A DNA stretch of 64,000 nucleotides from Gerris lacustris (GCA_951217055.1 OX578276.1:28667505-28731504); one strand, 5' to 3'; shown: positions 47,363 through 58,479, numbered from the stretch's first letter. The notes: generated from the letters alone by a model not told the origin. Numbers and translations: made by a program.

Positions 47363-48373
47363 CTATATACTATAAAGCCGCATGGCTAACTGACTGACTC
47401 ACTCACTGACATTAATGTTTACCCACTTCCAGAAGAGCTAGAGACTTGAGGTTTGCGCCATTCGACGCGCAATGTCCATATTGTGAACCAAAATAATTAT
47501 AAAAAGTTTACTTTTTCCACTCCTTCCCCCCCTAAAAAAATAAAAATGGCCGACTTGATTTTTAAGCTGTTTTGGGGCTAATTGCAGCTAAACGGTAAGT
47601 CGTATTGGAAAACGGACAGCACCAGCGGTAACTGATTTTAAATAATCTACAACATTGGTCCTATGACTTTTTGTCGTACCTCTATCGATTGTACCCGAAA
47701 TGGTGATAATTTTGGTATTTTTTTATTTTTATTTTTTTCCATTTTTGTCTTTAAATGGTCATAGTTTCTATAATTATTGACCGATTTTATTTCTGATTGA
47801 GGCGCTTGAATCTCACACTAATGCTCTTTAAATTGAGTATATTTTATTTCATTACTTCATCCTACTTGCTTAGAACTTGAGAGTAAACTTTTTCCCGTGT
47901 GCCGTGTCACGTGACCACTTTTTTTGGTTTTTAATATTGTGTCGTATATCATTTGAAAGGCCTTGATTTGTACATTAAAGCTATTTTATTTGTTTATTTT
48001 TTAAAAATTTTGTATACGTACTTTTGTACCGATTTATAATTTTGTTGTAGGTTAAAGGGTTTAAATAATTTTTTGTTATTAGGTTATTTTATTTTTATTT
48101 ATTTATTAGTAAAATGAATGCCCTTTTGTATTGTTTGTTTTTTAAAAATATAATTTTAGTACCCTTAGAGTACAAGAGTACAAATGACAAAATTTAATCG
48201 TTTATAATATAATATGATGTATATCGTTGTAAAGCTCTTGAATAGTAGATTAATTTCTGTTCGTTCAATTCTGTGTTTTTTTTTTTTTTTGGGGGGGGGG
48301 GGTAAATTTTAAAAACTGTTTACATAGCGGTTTTTACGTGTTGTTTGCTGTGTTATTTGTTTATTAAATTATG
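47363..48373 (+). repeat. 1-kb direct repeat, copy 1
   Basis: Begins around 'tataaagccgcatggctaac' and ends near 'tgttatttgtttattaaatt'. It matches copy 2 (48627-49622) along its whole length with scattered changes and indels. It contains a T run followed by a G run at about 48277-48302. No coding capacity; an uncharacterised repeat. An 'actgactgac' simple-repeat start is seen in both. Confidence 0.85.
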
Positions 48374-48580
48374 TCCGACCTTCCCATCCCCTCCCGTCAC
48401 TCCTGTCATCTCACATTACTCAATCCCCTGTATAACTCCACACTCAATCGCTTTCTAACTTTGCACTGTTAGGTTATTTAGTCATTTTTAGACTGCGAAT
48501 AATTATAACTGTATTATTAACCCACCTCCTAAAACATTACCAGATCTTACAAGTACCAACTACTATACAAGTGCCTGGCC
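48374..48580. other. Spacer between the 1-kb direct repeats
   Basis: Unique sequence of about 200 bp, C-rich at its start (48377-48430), not present after copy 2. Confidence 0.5.
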
Positions 48581-48626
48581 ACTCGACGGGCGAAGGCTGG
48601 CCGTAGGCCAGCCAAGACCGGCGAGT
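48581..48626. other. GC-rich hairpin before repeat copy 2
   Basis: Inner stem GGCTGGCC (48595-48602) pairs perfectly with GGCCAGCC (48606-48613) around loop GTA. Outer ACTCG (48581-48585) pairs with CGAGT (48622-48626). A GC-rich hairpin in AT-rich DNA exactly at a repeat boundary could be a transposon terminus. Confidence 0.7.
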
Positions 48627-49622
48627 CTTATATTATAAAGCCGCATGGCAAACTGACTCACTGACTGACATTAATGTTTACCCACTTCCAGAAGAGCTAG
48701 AGACTTGTGGTTTGCGCCATTCCACGCGCAACGTCCATATTGTGCACCAAAATAATTATACAAAGTTCACTTTTCCCCCTCCTTCCCCCCTTAAAAAAAT
48801 AATAATGGGTGACTTGATTTTTAAGCTGGTTTGGGGGCTTATTGCGGCTAAACGGTAAGTCGTATTAGAAAATGGATAGCACCAGTGCTGACTGATTTTA
48901 AAAGATCTACAACTTTAGTCCTATGAGTTTTTGTCGTATCATCATCGGTTGTACCCTAGATTGTGATAATTTTGTTATTATTTGGTTTTATTTATTTCCA
49001 TTTTTGTCTTTGAATGGCCATAGTTTCTATAATAGTTGGCCGATTTTATTTCTGATTGCGGCGATTGAATCTCACACTAATGCTCTTTAAATTGAGTATA
49101 TTTTATTTCATTAGTTCACCCTACTTGCTGAGAACATGAGAGTAAACTTTTTCCCGTGCGCCGTGTCACGTGACCACTTTTGTTTGTTTTTAATATTGTG
49201 TCATATATCATTTTAAAGGCCTTGATATGTACATTAAAGCATTTTTATTTGTTGATTTTTTAAAAATGTTGTACATATACTTTTGTACCGATTTATAATT
49301 TTGTTGTAGGTTAAAAGGTTTAAATACTTTTTTGATATTAGGTTTTTTATTTTTATGTATTTATTAGTTAAATGAATGCTCTTTTGTATTGTTTGTTTTT
49401 TAAAAATATTACTTTGGTACCTCAGAGTACAGGGGGTACAAATGTTAAAGTTAATCTTTTATAATATGATGTATATCGTTGAAAAGCTCTTGCATAGTAG
49501 ATTAATTTTTGTTATATTCTATTTTGTGTTATTTTTAGTTTTGAGGGGGGTAAAATAAAAAAAACTGTTTATACAGCGGTTTCTACGATTTGGTTGCAGT
49601 TTTATATTTGTTTATTAAATTA
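48627..49622 (+). repeat. 1-kb direct repeat, copy 2
   Basis: Colinear with copy 1. Shared blocks include 'ttaatgtttacccacttcca', 'gccgtgtcacgtgaccactt' and 'gtaccgatttataattttgt'. The T/G homopolymer junction of copy 1 is short here ('ttttgaggggggtaaa'). Confidence 0.85.
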
Positions 49623-49783
49623 ATTATATGTGCGCTAACGTTTGGTGCTTGTTGGAGGCTTTGTTTCTCTAACAAATATTTAAATTTCATCAACTTTATT
49701 AAATATTTACTGGAACAGTGCCGCGCCGTTCCAACTTTTTGATTATGTTTATCGAGGTATTTTTCCTAATTTGGTATTTTCTT

Positions 49784-49826
49784 TGCGAGGAAGCTATGTG
49801 CCACATTAATTGGCAGAGTATTTTTA
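49784..49826 (-). repeat. Family A 5' terminus, minus strand
   Basis: 'gcgaggaagctatgtgccac' followed by 'attaattggcagag' is the reverse complement of the family A start seen at 56339-56375. Confidence 0.75.
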
Positions 49827-50698
49827 CACCTAACAAAACTAATTTGCTGCTTATTTAATTAAATTAACTGTTTATATGAGTGATTTAAGTGATTATGACG
49901 AAAATTAGGAGAATAATAAGCCTCCTAAAATAATTAATTCGGCACAAAATACAACTAATGAATTAATGCTATCTCTATCAAAAGAGAAATACGAACTTAC
50001 ATACAGAGAGTTTTTTTTTTTTTCTGTATTTATTATTAAAATCAAACAATCGGATAAAGTACAGTACGCAACTCGTGCGAAAGCGGCATTTTGCTTTGCT
50101 CGTGTGGTTTTACTACCCTCGCTGTCGCTCGCAAAATGCAAAATGCTAATTTTCTGCACTAGACGTGTAATGTACTATTTCATCAGAGTTAAAGCTTAAA
50201 TTAAATAAATGTAGTTGAACCAGCGAAGCGAGGTCTATGTTATAACTTTTTCTTCCCCGGTCTTGCCCAGGTACTAGACCGTTTTGCATTTTGTCTGAAA
50301 ATGTTTGTTACGCGCTTACGGCCAAACGCTTTATTCGATTTTCTTCAAATTTGGCATAGATGTTCTTTGAAGTCATAAAAAACAACGTATGAGTTTTATA
50401 TTTAATGAATTTCATTTTTAAATTTTTAAAAAAATAAAACAAAAAAACATTTTTTTATTTTTATTTTTTGTTTATCTTGAAATTTGGCATGCATATTACT
50501 TAAAGTTGGGAAAATAAATATATTATAGTTATTTTCTTATAAAAAAAAGTTATTAATTTTAAAAAAATGTTTTTAGACTTTTTTTTAAAAAAAAAAAAAA
50601 ATTCTTGAAATTTGGAATAGATATTTCTCTAAGACGTTTAAATCGATGTATATGGTTTATTTGTTTAAAAAATGTTTAGAATTACCATAAAAATAACC
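49827..50698. other. AT-rich non-coding DNA
   Basis: 'aaatttggcatagatgttc', 'gaaatttggcatgcatatt' and 'gaaatttggaatagatattt' recur at about 50348, 50480 and 50608, a degenerate repeated phrase. A 'catcagagttaaagctt' unit near 50181 resembles the array at 51090-51290. No gene. Confidence 0.45.
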
Positions 50699-50930
50699 AT
50701 CCCAGCAGGGAATCGAACCTGGCCTCTCACTGTCCGCGTTTAAAATTATTTTCTCAGAAGCTAGATTTTTTCCGGGAAAACGACTTATACCGTTAAATTC
50801 GTATTTAAATGGACTACATTTAAAAAAAAAAAAATTAAAAATCGTCGGAATAGTGTTTTTGAGGGGGAGTGCCCCCAAATTTGTAGCTTAAATTCATTTC
50901 TCGATTTCACCTCGGGTTATCATTTATTCT
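50699..50930 (+). repeat. Family C repeat, 5' half
   Basis: Starts with the antisense T-arm-like 'gggaatcgaacctgg' (50708-50722), then 'ctctcactgtccgcgttt', 'ttttccgggaaaacgactta', 'aaaaatcgtcggaat', 'gtgcccccaaatttgta' and 'ttctcgatttcacctcggg'. It stops there. Confidence 0.75.
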
Positions 50931-50999
50931 CTAAATAATTGAAATAAATTTGAATGGTTTATTTTCGAATTAAATTTTTACAAATACCATAAAAATAAC

Positions 51000-51062
51000 T
51001 TCACCCCAGCGGGGAATCGAACCCAACCTCTCACTGTCCTCGTTTAAATTTTTTTCTAATTT
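51000..51062 (+). repeat. Family C 5' end only
   Basis: 'ccccagcggggaatcgaacc' and 'ctctcactgtcctcgttt' match the starts at 24193 and 50703. The remainder is missing. Confidence 0.7.
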
Positions 51063-51079
51063 TCGCGAGGTCTACTGTT

Positions 51080-51300
51080 CACAGAACTACTAGTTATCAT
51101 CAGAGTGAAAGCTCTGGTATTATAAATTGTCTTTACTAAACTCAACTTGTAATGTAAACCTACTTTTCATCAGAGCAAAAGCTTAAATTATAATGTAAAC
51201 GTACTTTTTCATCAGAGTTTAAGCTTAAATAATTATGTAAAAGAGGTTTTCATCAGAGTGGAAGCTCTGATATTATAAATGTTCGTCTCTAAACTCAAAA
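51080..51300 (+). repeat. Degenerate tandem array of CATCAGAG units
   Basis: Four units of about 45-65 bp, each with 'catcagag' followed by 'aaagct' or 'gaagct' and an AT-rich filler. The first and last have the hairpin-forming 'cagagtgaaagctctg' or 'cagagtggaagctctg'. A single related unit is 0.9 kb upstream. Confidence 0.65.
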
Positions 51301-51879
51301 TTATATTATTTAGGTACTATTATTAGGTACTACCTCGACAGATGAGTAAATGGTTAGTTCATATAATTTATTACAGTAACGACGTATAAAGTTAAATAAA
51401 TTTATATTAACACACTCATACGGTCTATTATTATTATGCTAGTAAGTTAAATAAATATTGTTTTTATTATATCACTGGCGCCTCCAATTAAACAGTTTTT
51501 GAAAGAGAATATAGTATAGAGGTGACAAATTGAATCGCCTGTATTTAATTGAAGGTGTGTGTGTGTATAAAAACAGCCGGTGGAAGAATGACTGTTATAT
51601 GGTGGAATTGAAGCGGTTTGTGGGAAGCTAATAGAATATAACACTGAGGGTATGAATGGATGAGTAAGTGTTGGTGGATACGTTGGGAACAAGGTGAGTA
51701 ATACATCCCCTTGTCTCTGTAGTCTGTGTACTATGTAAACTGTACATACATTACACGTAAGCCCACTTGTCTTTAAAAGCTACGTCCTTCACATTAATCG
51801 TTGCAATTCCATCCTTCTCATTTAATTCTCATATGTCTGGAAATTCCCTTCCTTTTTCTTTCTCATATAATGTACCTAG
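51301..51879. other. Non-coding DNA
   Basis: A (gt)n run near 51558. The minus-strand frame at 51447-51692 has no recognisable domain. Confidence 0.35.
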
Positions 51880-52150
51880 AGTATTTAGAGAGAAAGAATT
51901 GTGATGACGCAAAATATCATTTTGCGAAATATCATTTTGCGAAATATCATCGTTTTTGAGATATTGATGGATTAACACGTTTTAGAGTATTTTGAGTAAA
52001 AAAAAGTGGTTTATTAACTCTGTCTATCAGATGTCTCTTGCTTGTGCAGACGCGTGGAGCCTAAACTACTGAACCGATTTTAATTAAATTTAGCATACAT
52101 GTTGGGAAAAATAATACACCAAGGAGAAATTGAGAAACGAATTTTAGCTC
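51880..52150 (-). repeat. Family C repeat, minus strand
   Basis: Reading on the minus strand: 'gtgcccctaaattaagagct', 'ttctcaatttctccttggtg', 'ctaaatttaattaaaatcgg', 'ttcagtagtttaggctcca' and 'cacaattctttctctctaaa' follow family C order. It merges into the tandem array at 52080. Confidence 0.6.
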
Positions 52151-52955
52151 TTAATTTAGGGGCACTCGCTTATATGAGAAAGTTTGTGTTGTTTATATGA
52201 ACTAGTTGTACCGGAGAGCTTGTTTACTCATACTTACGTTTTCAATACTTACCCTAATCGGTTATTTATAGACCTGTAGTCATATGTAAACTCTAAAAAA
52301 TAACGCTACATATATTGCTGTACTTGGAGCTATTATTGTAACCCTTGGAGCTTTCTTAATTAAATTTAGCATTATGTTCGGAAAAAAAATACCCCAAGGT
52401 GAAATTGAGAAACAAATTTTAGCTCTTAATTTAGGGGCACTCGCTTATATGAGAAAGTTTGTGTTGTTTATATGAACTAGTTGTACCGGAGAGATTGTTT
52501 ACTCATACTTACGTTTTCAATACTTACCCTAATCGGTTATTTATAGACCTGTAGTCATATGTAAACTCTAAAAAATAACGCTACATATATTGCTGTACTT
52601 GGAGCTATTATTGTAACCCTTGGAGCTTTCTTAATTAAATTTAGCATATATGTTCGGAAAAAAAATACCCCAAGGTGAAATTGAGAAACAAATTTTAGCT
52701 CTTTAAGTGGGGGGGGGGGGGGGGGGGCACTCATAGATGAGATAGTTAGTGTTCTTAATATGAAAAAGTTATATGGGCACTGTAATTTACTTATACTTTC
52801 TTTTCTCATATTTACCCTCATCGGTTATTGATATATTTTTGTCTATACATGTGAATAAAAATTATAAACATACGTTAACATAAACAAATAACGCTACATA
52901 TATGACGACTGTACGCTGTACATTGTAACCCTTGGAGCTTTCTATAGCGTTTACG
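52080..52955. repeat. Tandem array, three units of about 276 bp
   Basis: Units begin with 'ttaattaaatttagcat' at 52080, 52356 and 52631 (periods 276 and 275). Units 1 and 2 are nearly identical; unit 3 diverges after its first 75 bp and carries a 19-base G run (52709-52727) where the others have 'aggggcac'. Each unit ends near 'cccttggagctttct'. The array appears to have grown from a family C copy. Confidence 0.88.
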
Positions 52956-54013
52956 AATAACGAATACAATAAACCTCGTTAATATTAATTAAGAACAAAT
53001 CAAAATACATATATATATAAAAAATTGAATTAGAATTAGTCATTATTTACATTCGATTTTTGGTTGAATTAGACAAGATATACATAAAATATGACAAAAC
53101 AAATCAACATTGAATCTATGTGCTTGGAATTGAACTGAGATTTGACTCATGTATTATTGATAAGGGTTAAACATTTGAGGTATATTGGAAAAATTCCAAA
53201 TGAAATTGCAGTTGGATAAAAATAACACAATAATCATTAAAAATCACTTAAATATTTTAAAAGTTTATTTAAAATAAAAAAAGGAAGCATTTTTATTTAT
53301 TTAATGTCAGCATTATGTGTCGCAATGAGTACTTGTACATAACGTTTTATATTGGTACTATTGTCAAATTTAGCATAAAGAGAAACAGCGATATTCATAT
53401 AATTTCGCTGATAGTAAATCTATATGATATATTTAACTCTAAGCTTAGTTCTATTTATATTTAATAGTAGTAATATAATAAAATATGAAAGCTTTCTGTG
53501 TTGTTAAATTTTAAAATCAATATCTAGGAAATTAATTACAAAGTTAGCTATTGTTAGTTTGGTAAAGCATTTATGAAAGCCTGTTATACTCTAAAGGATA
53601 GGAAATAAGCAATCAATAATTAATAGATCCACGATAGCATTGCGTGCAGCAGACTAGAATATTGATCCACTGATGAATTATTGTAACCTCTAATGACAAA
53701 TGACTATAGACAATCTACCGATACTTAAATAAGATATAAGGCAAGGTTTATTGTTCGTCCAGTCGTGCACTTTGCTGCACGATTTGTCGTGCATTAAGAT
53801 GAACGGTTTTAAAACCATATAGCTAGTTGGCGCATGCTACCTGCCTAATTCTCGTATGCGTTGATATACCGCTTCACTAAAATCAACCTTATAAATAATA
53901 TTTAATACAATTCTCAATTTTATGATATCTATTCATAAAGGATAGAAACGTGAAAAGGGTAAAACTTTAAGTACTAATTTTACTTAATGCAAATATGTTA
54001 CTAATCCTATATG
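52956..54013. other. AT-rich non-coding DNA
   Basis: 'cgtgcactttgctgcacg' and a nearby 'tgcacgatttgtcgtgca' (about 53764-53793) form small hairpins. No gene or element recognised. Confidence 0.4.
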
Positions 54014-54155
54014 TTTAAATCAAATTATAATTATCAATAACTACGGGAGACATACAGAGAAAAATAGACCCCCCCACCGGGACTTGAACCACGGGTCCTC
54101 CTATTAATGCGTTACAGGTGCTCTTATCAAATGAGCTATACGGGAGAATGATTTT
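54014..54155 (-). mobile_element. tRNA-headed SINE (SINE-1), minus strand
   Basis: On the minus strand: A-box-like 'tagctcatttgataagagc' (about 54122-54140), an anticodon-arm-like 'cctgtaacgcattaatagg', B-box 'ggttcaagtcc' (about 54085-54095), then a non-tRNA tail 'tttttctctgtatgtctccc' and an AT-rich end at 'aatttgattt'. This copy keeps the tRNA head; the foldback retroposons at 12520-12760 and 60814-61043 use only its T-arm and tail. A 7-base C run on the plus strand sits in the acceptor-like region. Not a functional tRNA. Confidence 0.82.
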
Positions 54156-54724
54156 TCGCTGTCGTTATAAATATTTTTCTAAATACGAATATAAAAGTAA
54201 GTCTTAAATAATTATGAGCGCATTTTACTGATAACGCTAACAACAAAAACATTGTTCCTTAACTATATAATTATTAAAATAAAATAAGTCATCAAAGTCG
54301 ATAATAAATAGAGCAGAGGATCGATTATCCGAACGTGAGTTATCTAAACATTCAATAATCCAAACTGGCTTCATGGGGGGGGGGGGGGGGGGGAGGAAAC
54401 AAAAGCCACCACTTAATTAATTGTTAATAAAAAGGGTTGTTAGCTGTATAATTATATTTTTTCAGTATGTACTTAAGAAAAATAAACGATGCTTCTTGAA
54501 CAAATGTAATTGATATATTATACATCTTACTTTTTTCTTCTTCTATTTTTTTTTTTTTTTTTTTTATTAATAATATCCAAACTTACACACTCGATTATCC
54601 AACTTACAATTGGGATAACCGAAGCTCTACGGTATATTTTCCTTCATAAGAAGGGATTTATTATAATTGAATTTATATTGCACTTTTTAGAAATAAATGG
54701 TTATGTATTAAGTTAATAAAATAG
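54156..54724. other. AT-rich DNA with G and T homopolymers
   Basis: A 19-base G run at 54375-54393 and a T run of about 19 at 54547-54565. No gene. Confidence 0.5.
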
Positions 54725-55276
54725 TGGCACATAGCATCCTCGCGTTCATTAATGACGTTTTGCTTTTAAGGCTCTACCGCCCTTTGAGGTTAGAAAAATC
54801 ATTAAAATTGACATTTTATTGGTTTTAAGCAAGATATCAAAAATCTAAGTACATGCTTCATTCCTAATTTTAAATCTGCACAATTTGAGCCTTTAAACTC
54901 CCTACTACAATAAATACTACAACTATTTCAATACAACGGGGTTTGTCGTTGTATTGAAATGGCGCCTGTACTATTTATCATAGGAAGTTTAAATAGAGCT
55001 CAAATTGTGCAGAATGAAAATTAGGAATGAAGCCTGTACTTACATTTTTGATATCTTGCTTAGAACCAATAAAAAAATTAATTTTACTGATTTTTCTAAC
55101 CTCAAAGGGCGGTAGAGCCTTAAGGCCCATTTCTGTCAATTTAGTTAATTTATCCAATTTTTTTGTTTAATTTGTCAAAATTATTTTTGTTTTTATTTTA
55201 CATGAATACAAGTACCAATTTAACAATATTTAATGATAATTGCTTCCGCTATACAAGTGGTAAGCCCGGAAGCAAA
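54725..55276 (+). repeat. Family A element interrupted by a MITE
   Basis: Begins 'gtggcacatagcatcctcgc' and, after the MITE at 54770-55119, resumes with 'atttctgtcaatttagtta'. It ends with a decayed terminal hairpin 'gcttccgctatacaag...cccggaagcaaaa'. The central and microsatellite regions are deleted. Confidence 0.7.
54770..55119. mobile_element. Palindromic MITE with TTAA target sites
   Basis: GGCTCTACCGCCCTTTGAGG at the left is the reverse complement of the right end, and pairing continues with changes almost to the centre, so the element is one long imperfect hairpin. TTAA borders both sides (54766-54769 and 55120-55123). TTAA duplication is typical of piggyBac-type transposases; the class assignment is inference. 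Confidence 0.82.
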
Positions 55277-56338
55277 ATATAAAATAAATAGCCTTGACGT
55301 AATTAGGAGTCCCTTAAATATTAGAAAACCTAGTTTTAGTTACTTTTTCTTTAAGTTTTTACTCTAAAAAAAAACCTATTTTACCTAATTACTAAAACAA
55401 TTAAGAACAAAACGCATTAGTTAAAGTGTACCAAACAAAATAAATAATTAGAAATACCTTTTAATTATTTTTTACGTCCTAGGATGTTAAAAAGTTTAAG
55501 AATTCCATTAATGTTTATTAATGAAAATGCATTAAGGTACCATAAGGAAAGCTTAGCTTATCTTAGATACGTGTTTCTATATACAAAGGAAAGGCTGAAC
55601 TTGACATTTTTGTTTTTGTTTTTAGATGAGCCCAGTTCCAACTGGAATAAGAACCGTTACATTAAGAACCATACTGCATCACTACAGGTTATCAAAAAAC
55701 AAAAACTGTAATCTAGAGCAAGTGAGAAATTAACCATATGGTCGACACGCTTCACATCTTTATCTAGACAAATCTCTACACGTTCAAAGCATCCGGTGCG
55801 TTTCCAAACGTCCATACATTATACAGTGAGAACCCTCATCAGCTCTATATATCAACACCTGAAATCAGCCATATACGTACGTAATGAGCCCCGAACTTTA
55901 ACCCAAGGATTCAAATCATTAGACAAAGGGTTTAGTCATGTACACTTTTAATTCAATTTCTCCGAATTAAAGTCAATAAGACAAAACATAACAAGGTATA
56001 AAAAAGTCCTCCAATTAAAATCAACAACCAATATCATTCTACAATATTAATTAGAGGGAAATATTCAATGATCACATCTCAGTAAACGGAGTGTTTTTTC
56101 GAAAACAATAACCCTCATTATTGAGTAAACATGTCTATATAAACGTTTAACAACCCGCATAGTATGAGTAAACATGATGGGATATCATAGGTGCGAACAA
56201 AAAAACAGATTTCATCACAAAGTGATGACGGAACAGTAATAACAGCTTATAAGTCCTGTGTTCAATTATTTCATGCACCAACCACCCAGAATAATAATCA
56301 TAAATTCCAATTCCAGTATCAATATTAATGAAAATAGA
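55277..56338. other. AT-rich non-coding DNA
   Basis: No supportable gene. The ATG frame at 55484-55711 (75 codons) has no domain. Confidence 0.4.
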
Positions 56339-57099
56339 CTGCCAATTGGTGTGGCACATAGCTTCCTCACATCCTATCTACGAACTTTATTGGTTTTATG
56401 CATTTTTTACAAGCCATTATTGTCTAATTTGTTTAATTGTTTCCCCGTTTTTAATCTGTCAAAATTGTTTTAATTTTCTACATGAATTAAACTATCTATT
56501 TTATCTAAAAGTTAAAGAGCGCAAACGGTTCAAATTAATCTTGTGATATCTGCTGGTCATTGATTTCATGATTTTACAAGCCATTATTGTCTAATTTGTT
56601 TAATTGTTTCCCCCGTTTTTTAATCTGTCAAAATTGTTTTAATTTTTTACATGAATTAAACTATCTATTTAGCAAAAGTTAAAGAGCGCAAACGGTTCAA
56701 ATTAATCTTGTGATATCTGCTGGTCACTTTCAATGAACTGTAAAAGTTTCATACAAATCAGATAAGTACTTTTGAAGCTTTAGGTGTAAATAGATGTATG
56801 TTTGTGCGCATGTAGAAGAGAAAAAAAATAAGCGCAGAAGGTTGAAACTCATATGGGACCAACAATGGGCTAATTATGACCTACCATCTAAATTTCATTA
56901 AAATCGGACGTGTAGTTTTTAAGATATGTTGGTTCGCAAAAATCGACGACAGACCGACAGACAGACACGGAACCAAAAATGTTCCCTGATGTCTGAAACG
57001 GATTTCTGTCTTGGAATGTTTGAAATCGGAGCCCTAAAAATGTTTAGTTCTTCAGAACGATCACATAGCTTCCGTTACCTTCGGTAAACTCGGAAGCAA
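56339..57099 (+). mobile_element. Family A, complete reference copy (about 760 bp)
   Basis: From 'ctgccaattggtgtggcac' through 'atagcttcctcacatcc', 'aaagagcgcaaacggttcaa', 'atgtatgtttgtgcgcatg', 'gggaccaacaatgggctaat', 'ttaaaatcggacgtgtagtt', a (GACA)n tract, 'ctgatgtctgaaacggattt' and 'cttcagaacgatcacatagc' to a terminal hairpin (GCTTCCG with CGGAAGC around an inner TTACC/GGTAA stem). 'cacatagcttcc' occurs near both ends. A 167-bp segment is duplicated inside (56407 and 56574). No protein; probably Helitron-related, which is inference. Confidence 0.85.
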
Positions 57100-58479
57100 A
57101 AAGTAGCTAAACACTGCGGTTATTAATACTGTGTTAATTTATTTAATGCACATAAAACACTGTAATCAGATAGTTAATTCAGTACCATTATTTAAATACA
57201 TAGAAAAGTCAATACACGGTTATTACCACCGTAACTTTATAAATCTATCAAATTAAAAAATACTCCGGAATAAACCACGGAAATTCAGTTAATATATATT
57301 ATATAAAATTAAATTAAACAGTTTACAAAAAAAAAAAACATTTTATGTAAAGAGCAAGATAGATTTTTTCTTCATTCTATTTAAACTATTCTATAATCGT
57401 ATATTTAGTTGATATAACACATCAAATGATTCAGGATAAATAAAAAAAAAAACTTTTATCAAAACAAATAATACCGAGGAAGAAAAGAAACTATTTTAAC
57501 TCCATACGGTGACAGAGTGGAACGCTCTGAATGGGACATTAAAAGCGCGGTTTTTTCCCCGCATTGTCTGTCAATATTTGAAATAAAGAACAGGTCTCTT
57601 ACATTGCCGGGATAAAATAAACACGATAGTTTACCCATGTCTAAGTGTCGTTTAATTTTTCTTTTCTCTTACAAGAGCTAAAAGCTTTTGTATAAAAACT
57701 AGGTTAGAAAATACAAAATACCTGCTTTTATATGATACAAGAAAGCTTTTATTCTTCTCCGTTGGGAGACAATAAGAAGAACCGTATTGAAAGGGGGTTG
57801 AAATAGAACGAGGCTATAAGAGGGGAAAATAAGATAGGTTTGCAGTGCGTGCGAGTTCAGCCAACCCTGAGTTAACGATTAGCTATAAGAAAATACGAAA
57901 ACAGTTGTAGGGATTGACACACAAAGTGTGCATTGTGCCTTCCTTGCTTGTTTTTACATAACCATCAGATCACCGGCAATAAACGCATCCAACTTCATAA
58001 CATTTCACATTTTGTGTCCAAGATAAAATAGAGCTTGTTACAGCAATTCTATTCTTGTAGTAGGGTGTCTTTAAGAAGTAACTAAACACTCTCTTTACAG
58101 GTTTCAATACTTCCTTTGACATTTGTTGTTATTAGGAAACAGAATGAAACTTCAAAACATTTCTCTTCTTTAGCCAATAATATAACTGTGATTCAGCTGC
58201 AGTACAGGGATTATATTCCGTCTATGCACCTAATGCACTCACGTCTAACTTTGTTTATGCACCTAATACACTTCAAGATGAGACATAGTAAAGAAGGTGG
58301 CATGTTATACTCAAAGTACAAGATCCTCGAAAATAAAACCAATAGTAAAATAAGGCATAATTTTCTCCGATGCGACTTGCACAAAACTCTCATATACAAT
58401 ATTACTTCGTTCATCGTTTTCTATTTGAGTTTATTCGGGTATTTGCGATTACATTTAATTATTATTGAAATTATTACTA
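57100..58479. other. AT-rich non-coding DNA
   Basis: No supportable gene. The 138-codon frame at 58116-58532 is AT-driven, shows no domain, and runs into a family C repeat, so it is not called. Confidence 0.4.

Noticed and set aside
54060..54152. Functional tRNA on the minus strand
   Set aside because: A- and B-box-like motifs exist, but the acceptor and T stems are mismatched and a SINE tail follows.
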